From the NCBI GenBank assembly GCA_024224295.1, contig JAAENN010000029.1, forward strand, positions 85,542 through 149,541: a stretch of 64,000 bases of DNA. Direction: 5' to 3'. Both the position numbers and the translations under genes were made by a program. Source of the stretch: Shimia sp. (GTDB lineage Bacteria > Pseudomonadota > Alphaproteobacteria > Rhodobacterales > Rhodobacteraceae). The first letter of the stretch is position 1; the number at the start of each line of letters is the position of its first letter. The notes below the pieces were generated by a model that worked only from the letters and a program-made list of their open reading frames with translations, was not told the DNA's origin and did not search any database. Shown one piece after another: positions 18,629-27,396 of the stretch.

Positions 18629-20188
18629 ATGTTGCAATTTCGTGCGGCGGTTTGCGCCGCACTTTTCGTTTTGGTTGGAGTGTCTTCTGGCTTGGCTCAA
18701 GATGTGCTTTTGAAATCGCACGACGGAGAGGTCGAGATTTCGGGTACTTTGTTGGGATTTGACGGCGAATTCTACCGGGTGGAAACCGTATATGGCGAGT
18801 TGACTGTGGATGGGTCCGGCGTGTGGTGCGAGGGGCCGGGATGCCCCAATCTTGTCAACTACGTCGCGGAAGTGGCAATTTCCGGTTCTTCCTCCATGGC
18901 TGAGGTGTTGATGCCTGCGTTGCTTGAGGCTTTTGCACTCAGTGAAGGCTATCTTGTAACACGTGCGAGCGAGTCTGTTCATCGGTTCACATATCACTTG
19001 AGAGAGCCAGGCACGAAGCAGAGGTTGGCGACTTTTGATTTCCTTGCAAGTAACTCGGATGAAGGGTTTGCAGATCTTCTGGCGGATGAGGCGGATATCG
19101 CGATGTCCCTGCGCGAAATTCGCCCTCGGGAAGCGCAGCTGGGGTATGAGGCCGGGCTTGGCGACATGGAGGATGTCCATCGCAGTCGTGTTCTTGCGCT
19201 TGATGGGTTGGTCCCTGTTGTGTCTGTGGGCAACCCTGTTTCTTCTCTGTCTCTCAATCAGTTAGCGCATGTTTTTGCCGGTGAAATCTCGAATTGGAGT
19301 GACCTTGGCGGACCGGATGCGCCAATCACTTTGCACCTTCTGACAGCCCAATCCGGATTTTCCCAGGCTGTTGAAGATCAGTTGATGCAACCCTCAAAGA
19401 TGTCGCTGGCTGAAACGATTGTGCGGCACGATCGGAATCTCGCGATGGTGAGCGCGGTGGAACGTGATCCGTTTGCAATTGGGATTGCCTCCTACGCGGA
19501 GACAGCCAACACCAAACACCTGACGTTGACAGGCCAATGCGGCTTCTCTTTGGCTGCTTCTCGGCGCACGATTAAGACCGAGGATTATCCACTAAACGCC
19601 CCGATGTTTCTCTATTTTCCCGCGCGACGATTGCCAAAGTTGGCGCGGGATTTCTTGAGCTACACACGGAGCCCTTCGGCTCAGCTTGTGATCCGGAGGG
19701 TGGGTTTCGTGGATCAGACGGCGGAAGAGATCACCATAAACCACCAAGGAGATCGGTTTGCCAACTCTATTGTGTCCTCTGGAAAGGAAGTGTCGTTAGA
19801 GTCGATACAGAGCATGGTGGGGATTCTGTCTGGCATGAAACGGCTGTCTACTTCTTTCAGATTTCAGACCGGTTCAACCAAGTTAGACGCACAATCTCGC
19901 TCCAACGTGCAGCAGCTGGCGCGGGCGCTGGAAGCGGGAATGTATGACGCCAGAAGCCTATATTTTGTTGGGTTTTCTGACGGTGAAGGGCCTGCAACGG
20001 GGAATCTTCAAATTGCCGAAAGACGCGCCAATGTCGTAAAGGACGCAGTACTGTCCGCAGCCGAGACGGCGAGCCCGGAGCGTATTGATTTGCAGGTACA
20101 CGCCTTTGGAGAGGCGATGCCGATGGCGTGCGACGACAGCGCTTGGGGGAGGCAGGTGAATCGGCGGGTTGAGGTTTGGGTCAAGTGA
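18629..20188 (+). CDS. Periplasmic phosphate-binding-protein-like / OmpA C-terminal fusion protein
   Basis: 519 residues. Signal peptide 1-23 (VGVSSGLAQ), then a short beta module (VEISGTLLGFDGEFYRVETVYGELTVDG) with a CEGPGC pair, then a PstS-like type II binding domain (ISGSSSMAEVLMPALLEAFA, GLVPVVSVGNPVSSLSLNQLAHVFAGEISNWSDLGG), and from about 405 an OmpA/MotB peptidoglycan-binding domain (FRFQTGSTKLDAQSRSNVQQLARAL, FVGFSDGEG, NLQIAERRANVVKDAV, NRRVEVWVK). The fusion should anchor a ligand sensor or carrier to the cell wall. It is coupled to the unknown exported protein upstream. It converges on radC with 1 nt between stops. Confidence 0.88.
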   Translation: MLQFRAAVCAALFVLVGVSSGLAQDVLLKSHDGEVEISGTLLGFDGEFYRVETVYGELTVDGSGVWCEGPGCPNLVNYVAEVAISGSSSMAEVLMPALLEAFALSEGYLVTRASESVHRFTYHLREPGTKQRLATFDFLASNSDEGFADLLADEADIAMSLREIRPREAQLGYEAGLGDMEDVHRSRVLALDGLVPVVSVGNPVSSLSLNQLAHVFAGEISNWSDLGGPDAPITLHLLTAQSGFSQAVEDQLMQPSKMSLAETIVRHDRNLAMVSAVERDPFAIGIASYAETANTKHLTLTGQCGFSLAASRRTIKTEDYPLNAPMFLYFPARRLPKLARDFLSYTRSPSAQLVIRRVGFVDQTAEEITINHQGDRFANSIVSSGKEVSLESIQSMVGILSGMKRLSTSFRFQTGSTKLDAQSRSNVQQLARALEAGMYDARSLYFVGFSDGEGPATGNLQIAERRANVVKDAVLSAAETASPERIDLQVHAFGEAMPMACDDSAWGRQVNRRVEVWVK

Positions 20189-20189
20189 C

Positions 20190-20951
20190 CTACAAAAGGC
20201 CCTCACTGCGGAAGCTGAGTTCCCGAGATTTTCCAATGATTATATGGTCATGTAGGGTCAGACAGAGCGCCTGACATGCCAGATTGATCTGCTGGGTCAT
20301 GAAGATGTCTGCTTCCGACGGAGTCGGGTCGCCGGACGGGTGGTTGTGGACCAAGATTAAGGCGCTGGCGTTGAGTTCGAGGGCACGTTTGGCCACTTCG
20401 CGAGGGTAGACCGGGACGTGGTTTACGGTGCCTTGGGCTTGAGATTCATCGGCGATCAGCGTATTTTTTGTGTCTAAAAACAACACTCTAAATTGCTCGG
20501 TGTCGCGATGCGCCATAGTCGTGTGGCAATAGTCCAGCAGGGCCTGCCAATCCGATAACACACGACGGTGCATTACGCGGGCGCGGGCGAGACGGTGTGC
20601 AGCGGCTTCGACCACTTTCAGCTCGCAGATCACAGCATCGCCAACGCCTTTGATTTCGGCCAGTCGTGTGTATGGAGCACTGACCACACCATTGAAATCT
20701 CCAAAAATTTCAAGAAGTTTTCTGGCAAGTGGCTTCACGTCCTGACGGGGAATAGCCCGGAAGAGCAGGAGTTCCAGCAGCTCATAATCCGGCAAAGCCT
20801 GGGCGCCGCCGGACAGGAAGCGTGTTCGGAGACGTTTGCGGTGATCGGCCACATAAGAGGGAAGTTTTCCGTACGGCAGAGGCGCGACAGGTGCTTCGTC
20901 CGCTTCAAAAAGCGGCAGCGGCCTTTGGTCAACGTCACGCGCTTTGGACAT
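20190..20951 (-). CDS. radC: RadC family JAB-domain protein
   Basis: 253 residues. The N-terminal helix-hairpin-helix part (LPDYELLELLLFRAIPRQDVKPLARKLLEIFGDF, AEIKGVGDAVICELK) is followed by the MPN/JAB metal site LVHNHPSGDPTPSEADI. The role of RadC is unsettled; the earlier link to DNA repair has been questioned. The start ATG lies inside one arm of a 9 bp inverted repeat (20943-20969), which could hide it in mRNA. It is divergent from the amino-acid binding protein gene. Confidence 0.93.
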   Translation of the reverse strand: MSKARDVDQRPLPLFEADEAPVAPLPYGKLPSYVADHRKRLRTRFLSGGAQALPDYELLELLLFRAIPRQDVKPLARKLLEIFGDFNGVVSAPYTRLAEIKGVGDAVICELKVVEAAAHRLARARVMHRRVLSDWQALLDYCHTTMAHRDTEQFRVLFLDTKNTLIADESQAQGTVNHVPVYPREVAKRALELNASALILVHNHPSGDPTPSEADIFMTQQINLACQALCLTLHDHIIIGKSRELSFRSEGLL

Positions 20952-20969
20952 CTCTTAAGAATGTCCAAA
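20943..20969 (-). promoter_or_regulatory. Inverted repeat covering the radC start codon
   Basis: TTTGGACAT at 20943-20951 and ATGTCCAAA at 20961-20969 are perfect 9 bp arms around 9 nt. The radC ATG (20951-20949, minus strand) is the end of one arm and the weak ribosome site AAGAG is in the loop. It may be a DNA operator or an mRNA hairpin that controls initiation. Confidence 0.5.
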
Positions 20970-21154
20970 CAGAGTAAACTAAACGTTAATTTCTCCCAAG
21001 TTTGTTATGCTTGGGACGTCGGTAACGCGTCGGTATCTCGACTGTTTCGCGACGGTGCTGATCTTGTTAACTTTTGTGACCCGAAACGCGGTTGTGGTGC
21101 CCCTTGGAACCTGAGAGTGTAACGGCAACAACAATTGAGTGATTGGCAGGATAA

Positions 21155-21997
21155 ATGATGAAACGTTTTTTGGTTTCCTTTCTGGCTGGCGTGGTTTTGG
21201 CAGGCGCTGTGCAGGCTCAGACAATTGAACGGATTAAAGAAACAGGGTTGCTCAAACTTGGGTATCGCATCGATGCGGCGCCGCTGTCCTACCAAGCCGA
21301 GGATGGCAGTCCGGGTGGCTATACTCCGCTGGTTTGTGTCGAGTTGGCCCAGGGCATTCTTAACTCCATCAAGATTCCAAACATGGACGTAGAATTTGTT
21401 GCTGTGGGAATGCAGGATCAGTATGAAAAGGTGGCGGCGGGCGAAATCGATCTGTTGTGCGGTGCGTCGACCATTACTCTGACGCGGCGCGAAATCGTAG
21501 ACTTTTCCATTCCGACCTTTGCCGATGGCACAACAGTGATACTTCCGCTTAATGCCGCTGAAGATTTGACCCAGCTTGCGGGAAAGAAGTTGGGAGTGCG
21601 CCGTGAAAGCACAACTGAAACGGCTTTGAACAACACATTATCATCCTCAGCCACCTTCGCAGAAGTTGTGCGATTTAATGACCATTCCGCGGCGATGAAG
21701 GCGATGGAAAACGGGGAGTTGGATGCTTATTTCGGCGATCAATCAATTCTAACGGGGCTTTGGCTTAACAGCCCGCAACGTGAAAATTTGAAAATTGGCA
21801 ATGACCTTTTGACGATTGAAAAACACGGTTTGGCCATGGCTCGCGGCGATACGGAGTTTCGTCTGCTGGTGGATAGCTTGTTGTCCAGCATGTATGCGCG
21901 TGGAGTTATGCAGGCCATTTTCGAAAAAGCGTTGCCCGGTGTACAACCGGGGGATATTCACCGAGCTGTTTTCACCATGGCGCCGATTATTAAGTAG
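21155..21997 (+). CDS. ABC transporter amino-acid-type substrate-binding protein (family 3)
   Basis: 280 residues with a signal peptide (FLVSFLAGVVLAGAVQAQ). Family-3 signature regions: IKETGLLKLGYRIDAAPLSYQAEDGSPGGYTPLVCVELAQGI, EIDLLCGASTITLTRREIVDFSIPTFADGT and GELDAYFGDQSIL. Such proteins bind polar amino acids, but the R-x-DLLCGASTIT variant and a lack of permease or ATPase genes nearby make this an orphan receptor. Two ATGs in tandem (21155, 21158) follow AGGATAA. A hairpin at 22034-22068 closes the gene. Confidence 0.88.
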   Translation: MMKRFLVSFLAGVVLAGAVQAQTIERIKETGLLKLGYRIDAAPLSYQAEDGSPGGYTPLVCVELAQGILNSIKIPNMDVEFVAVGMQDQYEKVAAGEIDLLCGASTITLTRREIVDFSIPTFADGTTVILPLNAAEDLTQLAGKKLGVRRESTTETALNNTLSSSATFAEVVRFNDHSAAMKAMENGELDAYFGDQSILTGLWLNSPQRENLKIGNDLLTIEKHGLAMARGDTEFRLLVDSLLSSMYARGVMQAIFEKALPGVQPGDIHRAVFTMAPIIK

Positions 21998-22033
21998 TCG
22001 TCCGGTTCGCTGCAGTTTTTAAAAGTCGCGCTG

Positions 22034-22070
22034 AGTGGCCCAAGAACTCCCTTTGAACCTGGGCCACTTT
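22034..22070 (+). terminator. Probable terminator after the amino-acid binding protein gene
   Basis: AGTGGCCCA at 22034-22042 pairs perfectly with TGGGCCACT at 22060-22068 across a 17 nt loop, followed by TTT only. The short T tract makes it a weak call. Confidence 0.55.
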
Positions 22071-22089
22071 GCAATGTGCGAACCGCTGT

Positions 22090-22115
22090 AAAAGGAGGCT
22101 TTAATGCTCCTTTTT
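22090..22115. terminator. Hairpin with A and T tracts between the binding-protein gene and the broken gene
   Basis: AAAAGGAG (22090-22097) and CTCCTTTT (22107-22114) form an 8 bp stem followed by another T. It can act on both strands and overlaps the last codons of the minus-strand broken gene. Confidence 0.6.
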
Positions 22116-22634
22116 GCATTCCCTCGCCAACTCCTCTAGTTCGGCGTCGTCAATTAGCCCTGTCACATTATGGTAGACGGAAGCAGCTGCCAGGCATCCT
22201 ATACCTCGCGGTTGAGTGTTTGGATGCCACAAATATCGAAATGCCGCTCCGTGGGTGTCTTTGTTGTTTAAGATGAACTGGGAGTAACTGGCGGTCACCT
22301 CTGGCACTCCCGAGAATGATTTGAGGAACACGTGTTGAATGAACGGCGGAAAATCTAGCAACTGAGCGGGTTTCTCTTAGAAGAAGACCCACACATCTGC
22401 CGTCCAGGGATTCTCTGGACTCACAACGATCGACAGTGCTGAACTTTCAGCGTCAAGCTTTCGAAGATGCTTTGAGAAATCATCCGGAGCCCCGAAAGGG
22501 AGAACGGTAATTTGTCTTCCAAGCCTTTCATATATTGGCATTGAGTTGGAGCGTTCCGCTGCCGCGGGGGTGAGGCAATAGAAGAATGATACAGTGCAGA
22601 GAAATAGGTGAGAGAAAACGCTGCTTGGGGACAA
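22101..22634 (-). pseudogene. Broken gene for a secreted protein, in-frame TAA stop
   Basis: Track ORFs 22377-22634 and 22101-22361 lie in the same frame and are separated only by a TAA at 22379-22377 plus five sense codons. Read through, they make one protein of about 176 residues: signal-like VFSHLFLCTVSFFYCLTPAAAERSN, then IYERLGRQITVLPFGAPDDFSKHL..NPWTADVWVFF (stop) EKPAQLLDFPPFIQHVFLKS..LEELARECKKEH. The 5' end has only a TTG with no ribosome site, and an in-frame TAA lies seven codons before it. The simplest reading is a decayed gene. Two small separate genes cannot be excluded. Function is unknown. Confidence 0.5.
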
Positions 22635-22696
22635 TTTCGTGCTCGATTGTGTTTAAGGTTCGCACCACACTTTATTGGTATGACAGGAGAAGGCAA

Positions 22697-22747
22697 ATGG
22701 ACGTGACGCCATGTGTTGTTCTGGCTGTCCCAGGGAGATTTGCGTGA
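22697..22747 (+). other. Possible 16-codon ORF or short transcript before a terminator
   Basis: ATGGACGTGACGCC.. to TGA at 22745-22747 would encode MDVTPCVVLAVPGRFA, with a very good AGGAGAAGG ribosome site at 22686. It is followed 18 nt later by the strong hairpin at 22765-22795, which on this strand would end the transcript. It could be a leader peptide, a small protein or part of a small RNA. Apart from this, the 22635-22818 gap holds nothing I can name. Confidence 0.3.
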
Positions 22748-22764
22748 CAGAGATCATCACTACA

Positions 22765-22795
22765 AAAAAGAGCGCCAGAACTTGGCGCTCTTTTT
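22765..22795. terminator. Strong bidirectional terminator after dnaJ
   Basis: AAAAAGAGCGCC-AGAACTT-GGCGCTCTTTTT is a perfect 12 bp stem with A and T tracts, 24 bp beyond the dnaJ stop (minus strand). Confidence 0.93.
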
Positions 22796-22818
22796 GATTG
22801 GAAGAGTGGGCTCACATC

Positions 22819-23970
22819 TTAGCCCTTCATGCTGTCCCAGAAGCCTTTGACCGAGCTGAAGAAACTGCTGCTTTCGGGGTTGTTGTCCGAAGACATGTCC
22901 TCGAACTCGCGCAGGAGCTCTTTCTGGCGACTGGTGAGGTTAACCGGTGTTTCCACCGCCAGTTCGATCATCATGTCACCAGAGCCACCGCCACGAAGGG
23001 CGGGCATGCCTTTGGACCGCAGGCGCATCTGACGGCCAGATTGAGACCCGGCAGGGATCTTCACACGGGAACGGCCACCATCAATGGTGGGAACTTCGAT
23101 GTCACCGCCGAGAGCTGCGCTGGCCATGGAGACCGGTACGCGGCAGTAGAGATTCACACCGTCCCGCTCAAAGATCTTGTGCGGGCTTACCTCGATGAAA
23201 ATGTAAAGGTCGCCAGAGGGACCGCCACGCATGCCGGCTTCGCCTTCGCCAGCAAGACGGATGCGCGTGCCGGTTTCTACGCCCGCCGGGATGTTCACTG
23301 ACAGCGCGCGGTCTTTTTCGACGCGGCCCTGTCCGCCACAAGCCTTACAGGGGTTCTTGATGATCTGACCCAGACCCGAGCATGTCGGGCAGGTACGTTC
23401 AACGGTGAAAAAGCCTTGTTGTGCGCGGACCTTGCCCATGCCGGAACAGGTTGGGCAGGTGGCCGGTTCGGCCCCACCCTCGGCGCCGGAGCCGTTGCAG
23501 CTGTCACAGGCGACGGAGGTGGGCACGTTGATGGTCTTTTGCAGTCCGCTAAAGGCCTCTTCGAGCGACACACGCAGATTGTAACGCAGATCTGCGCCAC
23601 GGGAAGCCCGTTGGCGACCGCCACCACGTTGGCCGCCGCCGCCCATGAAGTCGCCAAACAGATCGTCAAACACGTCAGAGAAGGCAGATGAGAAGTCGCC
23701 GCCGGGATGGCCGCCACGAGGTCCGCCACCACCGCCCATGCTGCCGTCAAAAGCCGCGTGACCAAAGCGGTCATAGGCTGCCTTTTTCTCAGCGTCCTTG
23801 AGGATTTCGTGGGCTTCGTTCGCCTCTTTGAACTGCGATTCGGCGTCCGGATTGTCCGCATTGCGGTCCGGATGCAGTTCTTTGGCCTTTTTGCGGTAAG
23901 CTTTTTTGATTTCGTCTGCTGAGGCCCCTTTGCCGACGCCAAGCACCTCGTAGAAGTCACGTTTTGCCAT
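22819..23970 (-). CDS. dnaJ: Chaperone protein DnaJ
   Basis: 383 residues, type I DnaJ. J domain with the HPD motif ([11 protein letters not shown]), Gly/Phe-type linker ([15 protein letters not shown]), four zinc-finger repeats ([32 protein letters not shown]) and the C-terminal substrate domains. It delivers unfolded proteins to DnaK and stimulates its ATPase. The ATG follows an AAGGAG ribosome site. A hairpin at 23999-24030 separates it from dnaK in the same operon. Confidence 0.98.
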   Translation of the reverse strand: MAKRDFYEVLGVGKGASADEIKKAYRKKAKELHPDRNADNPDAESQFKEANEAHEILKDAEKKAAYDRFGHAAFDGSMGGGGGPRGGHPGGDFSSAFSDVFDDLFGDFMGGGGQRGGGRQRASRGADLRYNLRVSLEEAFSGLQKTINVPTSVACDSCNGSGAEGGAEPATCPTCSGMGKVRAQQGFFTVERTCPTCSGLGQIIKNPCKACGGQGRVEKDRALSVNIPAGVETGTRIRLAGEGEAGMRGGPSGDLYIFIEVSPHKIFERDGVNLYCRVPVSMASAALGGDIEVPTIDGGRSRVKIPAGSQSGRQMRLRSKGMPALRGGGSGDMMIELAVETPVNLTSRQKELLREFEDMSSDNNPESSSFFSSVKGFWDSMKG

Positions 23971-23998
23971 GGGGGTACTCCTTTGGCCGGATTGAAAA

Positions 23999-24030
23999 GG
24001 GCCGATCCGGAAGTCGGACCGGCCCGATTT
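23999..24030 (-). terminator. Intercistronic hairpin between dnaK and dnaJ
   Basis: On the minus strand GGGCCGGTCCG-ACTTC-CGGATCGGCCC forms an 11 bp stem with one G-U pair, followed by TTTTC. It starts 25 nt after the dnaK stop. It probably reduces dnaJ transcription relative to dnaK or protects the dnaK mRNA 3' end. Confidence 0.65.
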
Positions 24031-24050
24031 TCAGGTCCGTTACGCTGTGA

Positions 24051-25967
24051 TTAGCGCTTGTTGTCGTCCAGATCTTCGAAGTCAGCGTCAACGATGTCAT
24101 CGTCAGCTGCTGGACCTGCGTCCATATCAGGCGCCTCTTCGCCGGCGTCTTCCTGAGCCGATTTGTAGATCGCCTCACCCAGACGCATCGCCACTTCCAT
24201 AACGTTCTGGATGCCGGACTTTAGCTTCTCAGCTGTGACGTCGTCGTTTTCCAGTTCGTCGCGCAGTGCGGCCACAGCCAGTTCGATCGCTTCAACCGTG
24301 GATGGATCCACTTTGTCACCGTGCTCAGCCACCTGTTTCTCGGTGTCGTGCACGAGGCTTTCGGCTTGGTTGCGGGCTTCAATCAGCTCGCGGCGCTCTT
24401 TGTCTGCCTCGGCGTTATCCTCAGCATCCTGCACCATTTTTTCGATGTCCGCATCAGACAGGCCACCAGAGGCTTGGATGGTGATCTTCTGCTCTTTGCC
24501 CGTGCCTTTGTCGGCTGCGCCTACAGACACAATACCGTTTGCGTCGATGTCAAAAGTCACTTCGATTTGAGGCATGCCGCGAGGAGCTGGCGGGATATCT
24601 TCGAGGTTGAATTGGCCGAGCATTTTGTTATCCGCTGCCATTTCGCGCTCACCCTGGAACACGCGGATGGTTACGGCGTTCTGGTTGTCTTCGGCGGTGG
24701 AGAACACCTGAGACTTTTTGGTCGGGATCGTGGTGTTGCGGTCGATCAGGCGGGTGAACACGCCCCCCAGGGTTTCGATACCCAAGGACAGCGGGGTCAC
24801 GTCCAGAAGAACAACGTCTTTCACGTCGCCTTGCAGAACACCGGCCTGAATGGCGGCGCCCATGGCAACCACTTCGTCAGGGTTCACACCTTTGTGTGGC
24901 TCCTTGCCGAAGAATTTGGTCACTTCCGCGATCACTTTTGGCATGCGGGTCATACCACCCACGAGAACCACTTCGTCGATCTCGTTTGCGGACAGGCCGG
25001 CATCTTTCAGAGCTGCGGCGCAAGGCTTCAGGGACGCCTTGATCAGGTCGTTTACAAGGCTTTCCAGCTTCGCACGGGTCAGTTTGATGACCATGTGCAG
25101 CGGGGTGCCAGTGGCTGGATCCATGGAGATAAACGGCTGGTTGATCTCGGTCTGAGAGGAAGAGGAGAGCTCGATCTTGGCTTTCTCTGCTGCTTCTTTC
25201 AGACGCTGAAGCGCCATTTTGTCTTTGGTCAGATCGACGTTGTGCTCTTTTTTGAACTCATCCGCGAGGTAGTTCACGATGCGCATATCGAAGTCTTCAC
25301 CACCGAGGAAGGTGTCACCGTTGGTGGATTTCACTTCGAACAGGCCGTCGTCGATTTCCAGGATGGTCACGTCGAAGGTACCGCCGCCGAGATCGTATAC
25401 CGCGATGGTTTGTGTGTCTTCTTTGTCCAGGCCGTAGGCCAGGGCGGCCGCGGTTGGTTCGTTGATGATGCGCAGCACTTCGAGGCCAGCGATTTTGCCG
25501 GCGTCTTTGGTTGCCTGGCGCTGAGCGTCGTTGAAGTAAGCTGGTACGGTGATGACCGCTTGAGTCACGTCTTCGCCGAGGTAGGACTCCGCGGTTTCTT
25601 TCATCTTTCCAAGAATGAAAGCGGACAGTTGCGATGGGGAGTATTTCTCACCCTTGGCTTCGACCCATGCGTCGCCGTTGCCGCCGTTGATCACGGAGAA
25701 CGGCATGTTTTTCAGGTCTTTGGCCAGAGCCGCGTCATCGCGACGGCGACCAATCAGGCGCTTTACACCAAAAACTGTGTTTTCTGGGTTGGTAACTGCT
25801 TGGCGCTTGGCCGGCTGGCCTACCAGGCGCTCGTCATCAGTGAAAGCGACGATGGACGGCGTGGTGCGCGCGCCTTCGGCGTTTTCAATCACTTTTGGCT
25901 GTGAACCATCCATGATGGCTACGCAGGAATTCGTTGTACCGAGATCGATACCAATCACTTTGCTCAT
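24051..25967 (-). CDS. dnaK: Chaperone protein DnaK (Hsp70)
   Basis: 638 residues. ATPase domain begins [19 protein letters not shown] and contains [16 protein letters not shown] and [16 protein letters not shown]; substrate-binding domain with [20 protein letters not shown]; the acidic C-terminus ends [12 protein letters not shown]. It folds and refolds proteins with DnaJ and GrpE. The upstream promoter fits RpoH. The long plus-strand ORF 24321-25904 is a shadow. Confidence 0.99.
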   Translation of the reverse strand: MSKVIGIDLGTTNSCVAIMDGSQPKVIENAEGARTTPSIVAFTDDERLVGQPAKRQAVTNPENTVFGVKRLIGRRRDDAALAKDLKNMPFSVINGGNGDAWVEAKGEKYSPSQLSAFILGKMKETAESYLGEDVTQAVITVPAYFNDAQRQATKDAGKIAGLEVLRIINEPTAAALAYGLDKEDTQTIAVYDLGGGTFDVTILEIDDGLFEVKSTNGDTFLGGEDFDMRIVNYLADEFKKEHNVDLTKDKMALQRLKEAAEKAKIELSSSSQTEINQPFISMDPATGTPLHMVIKLTRAKLESLVNDLIKASLKPCAAALKDAGLSANEIDEVVLVGGMTRMPKVIAEVTKFFGKEPHKGVNPDEVVAMGAAIQAGVLQGDVKDVVLLDVTPLSLGIETLGGVFTRLIDRNTTIPTKKSQVFSTAEDNQNAVTIRVFQGEREMAADNKMLGQFNLEDIPPAPRGMPQIEVTFDIDANGIVSVGAADKGTGKEQKITIQASGGLSDADIEKMVQDAEDNAEADKERRELIEARNQAESLVHDTEKQVAEHGDKVDPSTVEAIELAVAALRDELENDDVTAEKLKSGIQNVMEVAMRLGEAIYKSAQEDAGEEAPDMDAGPAADDDIVDADFEDLDDNKR

Positions 25968-26075
25968 TTTTGATCCCTTTCACTTAAGGCGATATTTCAG
26001 GTTGGACCCGTTATGGCATCCAAGCCTGATCCAGAAAGCATCCGGCAAGTGCGCCGGAATGCGCTTCGAAGCGTA

Positions 26076-26103
26076 TATAGGGAGCATAAATTTGTGCTGC
26101 AAG
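26076..26103 (-). promoter_or_regulatory. RpoH-type heat-shock promoter of dnaKJ
   Basis: On the minus strand CTTGCA (26103-26098), 16 nt, then CCTATA (26081-26076), reading CTTGCA-N16-CCTATATA. This agrees with the alphaproteobacterial RpoH pattern CTTG-N(16-18)-CYTATNT. The predicted start near 26069 leaves a leader of about 100 nt before dnaK. Confidence 0.75.
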
Positions 26104-26173
26104 CATCTCGAAAGGGGGATTGTGGCTCAAACGCTACAAATTATGCTGCATTTTAAATATGAGGCGGTGAAAA

Positions 26174-26782
26174 GTGAGTGAACCCTTAAAAATTGCCGGA
26201 TTTGAGATTTTCAAAGGGTGTTTGGATAGTTCTGAACAGGCTGCGTTGGTGTCGGATCTACGCGCTGTCGCACGGGCTGCACCGATGCGGCATCCAGTGA
26301 CTCGCCGGGGCAAGCAAATGACTGTGAAGATGACCAGCGCCGGGCGCGTCGGGTGGATTAGCGACCAGGATGGATATCGCTATGAGCAGAGGCATCCGGA
26401 TGGCATGGGCTGGCCGCCGATCCCGAAGCGCATTCTCGAACTGTGGCAAAACATTACCAATTTTGAGCGCCAGCCGGATTGTTGTCTGATCAACTTTTAC
26501 GGCGAAGGCGCGCGCATGGGGCTGCATCAGGACAATGACGAAGGGGATTTTTCCTATCCGGTTTTGTCGGTGAGTCTTGGCGACGACGGATTGTTCCGCA
26601 TGGGCGGGCCTGAGCGCGGAGACAAGACGCGGTCGATCTGGCTTAGTTCAGGTGATGTGACCGTGATGGGTGGCTCTGCGCGTCTGGCCTATCACGGGGT
26701 GGACCGTATCCGCTTTGGCAGTTCATCCCTGTTGCCGGATGGGGGGCGCATCAACATCACGCTGAGGGTGGTGCAAGACTAA
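26174..26782 (+). CDS. alkB: AlkB-family 2-oxoglutarate/Fe(II) DNA repair dioxygenase
   Basis: 202 residues. Iron ligands H118-x-D120 (GLHQDND) and H174 (YHGVDR), plus the 2-oxoglutarate arginines R192 and R198 (GGRINITLRVV); NFYGEGARMGLHQD is the AlkB signature. It removes N1-methyladenine and N3-methylcytosine lesions by oxidation. The start is GTG at 26174 with GAGGCGG upstream. Its stop codon overlaps the stop of the convergent SH3 gene by 2 nt. It is divergent from dnaK, so its promoter lies in the same 206 bp interval. Confidence 0.95.
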   Translation: MSEPLKIAGFEIFKGCLDSSEQAALVSDLRAVARAAPMRHPVTRRGKQMTVKMTSAGRVGWISDQDGYRYEQRHPDGMGWPPIPKRILELWQNITNFERQPDCCLINFYGEGARMGLHQDNDEGDFSYPVLSVSLGDDGLFRMGGPERGDKTRSIWLSSGDVTVMGGSARLAYHGVDRIRFGSSSLLPDGGRINITLRVVQD

Positions 26783-27396
26783 GGAACGACGGAGCAGCAG
26801 CCTTCGAAACCGGACGCTTCGTTTCCATTGTAGAAAAACAGATCGATGTCTAAGCCAAAGTTGCGGTCTGACATGCCGTCATGACAGGCCTCGCGGCGTA
26901 TGACAGCGGAAAAGCTCCCGTTTGCGCCAGAGCCGCCAAGTCCAACAGCAAGATCAGGGCGCGCTGTTTGGCCTGACTGCCAGTTGATGGAATATGTGTG
27001 CGTTTCGTCCAAAGCCAGTGCGTCAAAGATCGCTTGACCTTCGGCGCTGTTGTTGACGTTAAGATCCCAGAATGGTTCTGTGCCGCCGCAGCTAAGCTTG
27101 GCGCCAGGGTGTGACCAATGATCGCCCGGCACAGGCTTCAGGTACCGCATCGCAACCCAGCCGCTGGTTTCCATCGCGTTGACCAAACCCCACCGGGCAT
27201 CTTCGGTGACATCGACGACTTCGATGTTGCGGGCGTTGAAGGCCAATTCCGCAATCACTGGGGTGTTGGCGCTGGGTTCTTCGCGGATGTTGAGAACGTC
27301 GTCATGGGTTACGCCAGAGACGTCATACAGCGCAGGAAAAGGGTCAGCGTAAAGGGATATGGGCCACAGTAGTAGGATGACCAACCAGCGGATCAC
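26779..27396 (-). CDS. Exported SH3-domain protein with COG3650-like C-terminal domain
   Basis: The track start (27573) lies inside the upstream permease gene. I choose the GTG at 27396, which overlaps the permease TGA as GTGA; it gives 205 residues beginning IRWLVILLLWPISLYADPFP, a signal peptide. A bacterial SH3 domain follows (HDDVLNIREEPSANTPVIAELAFNARNIEVVD..GWVAMRYLKP), then a C-terminal segment with LSCGGTEPFWDLNV and EACHDGMSDRNFG, characteristic of COG3650/META-like periplasmic proteins. Role unknown; possibly envelope binding. Translation is coupled to a polysaccharide-type permease. Confidence 0.82.
   Translation of the reverse strand: MIRWLVILLLWPISLYADPFPALYDVSGVTHDDVLNIREEPSANTPVIAELAFNARNIEVVDVTEDARWGLVNAMETSGWVAMRYLKPVPGDHWSHPGAKLSCGGTEPFWDLNVNNSAEGQAIFDALALDETHTYSINWQSGQTARPDLAVGLGGSGANGSFSAVIRREACHDGMSDRNFGLDIDLFFYNGNEASGFEGCCSVVP

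Noticed and set aside
22748-22800. GTG-started 17-codon ORF after the 16-codon ORF
   Set aside because: It runs through the terminator hairpin, so it cannot be a normal coding sequence.
24321-25904. 527-codon plus-strand ORF opposite dnaK
   Set aside because: It is a shadow of dnaK caused by codon bias. The translation is rich in His, Val and Phe with no domain, and dnaK on the other strand is unmistakable.
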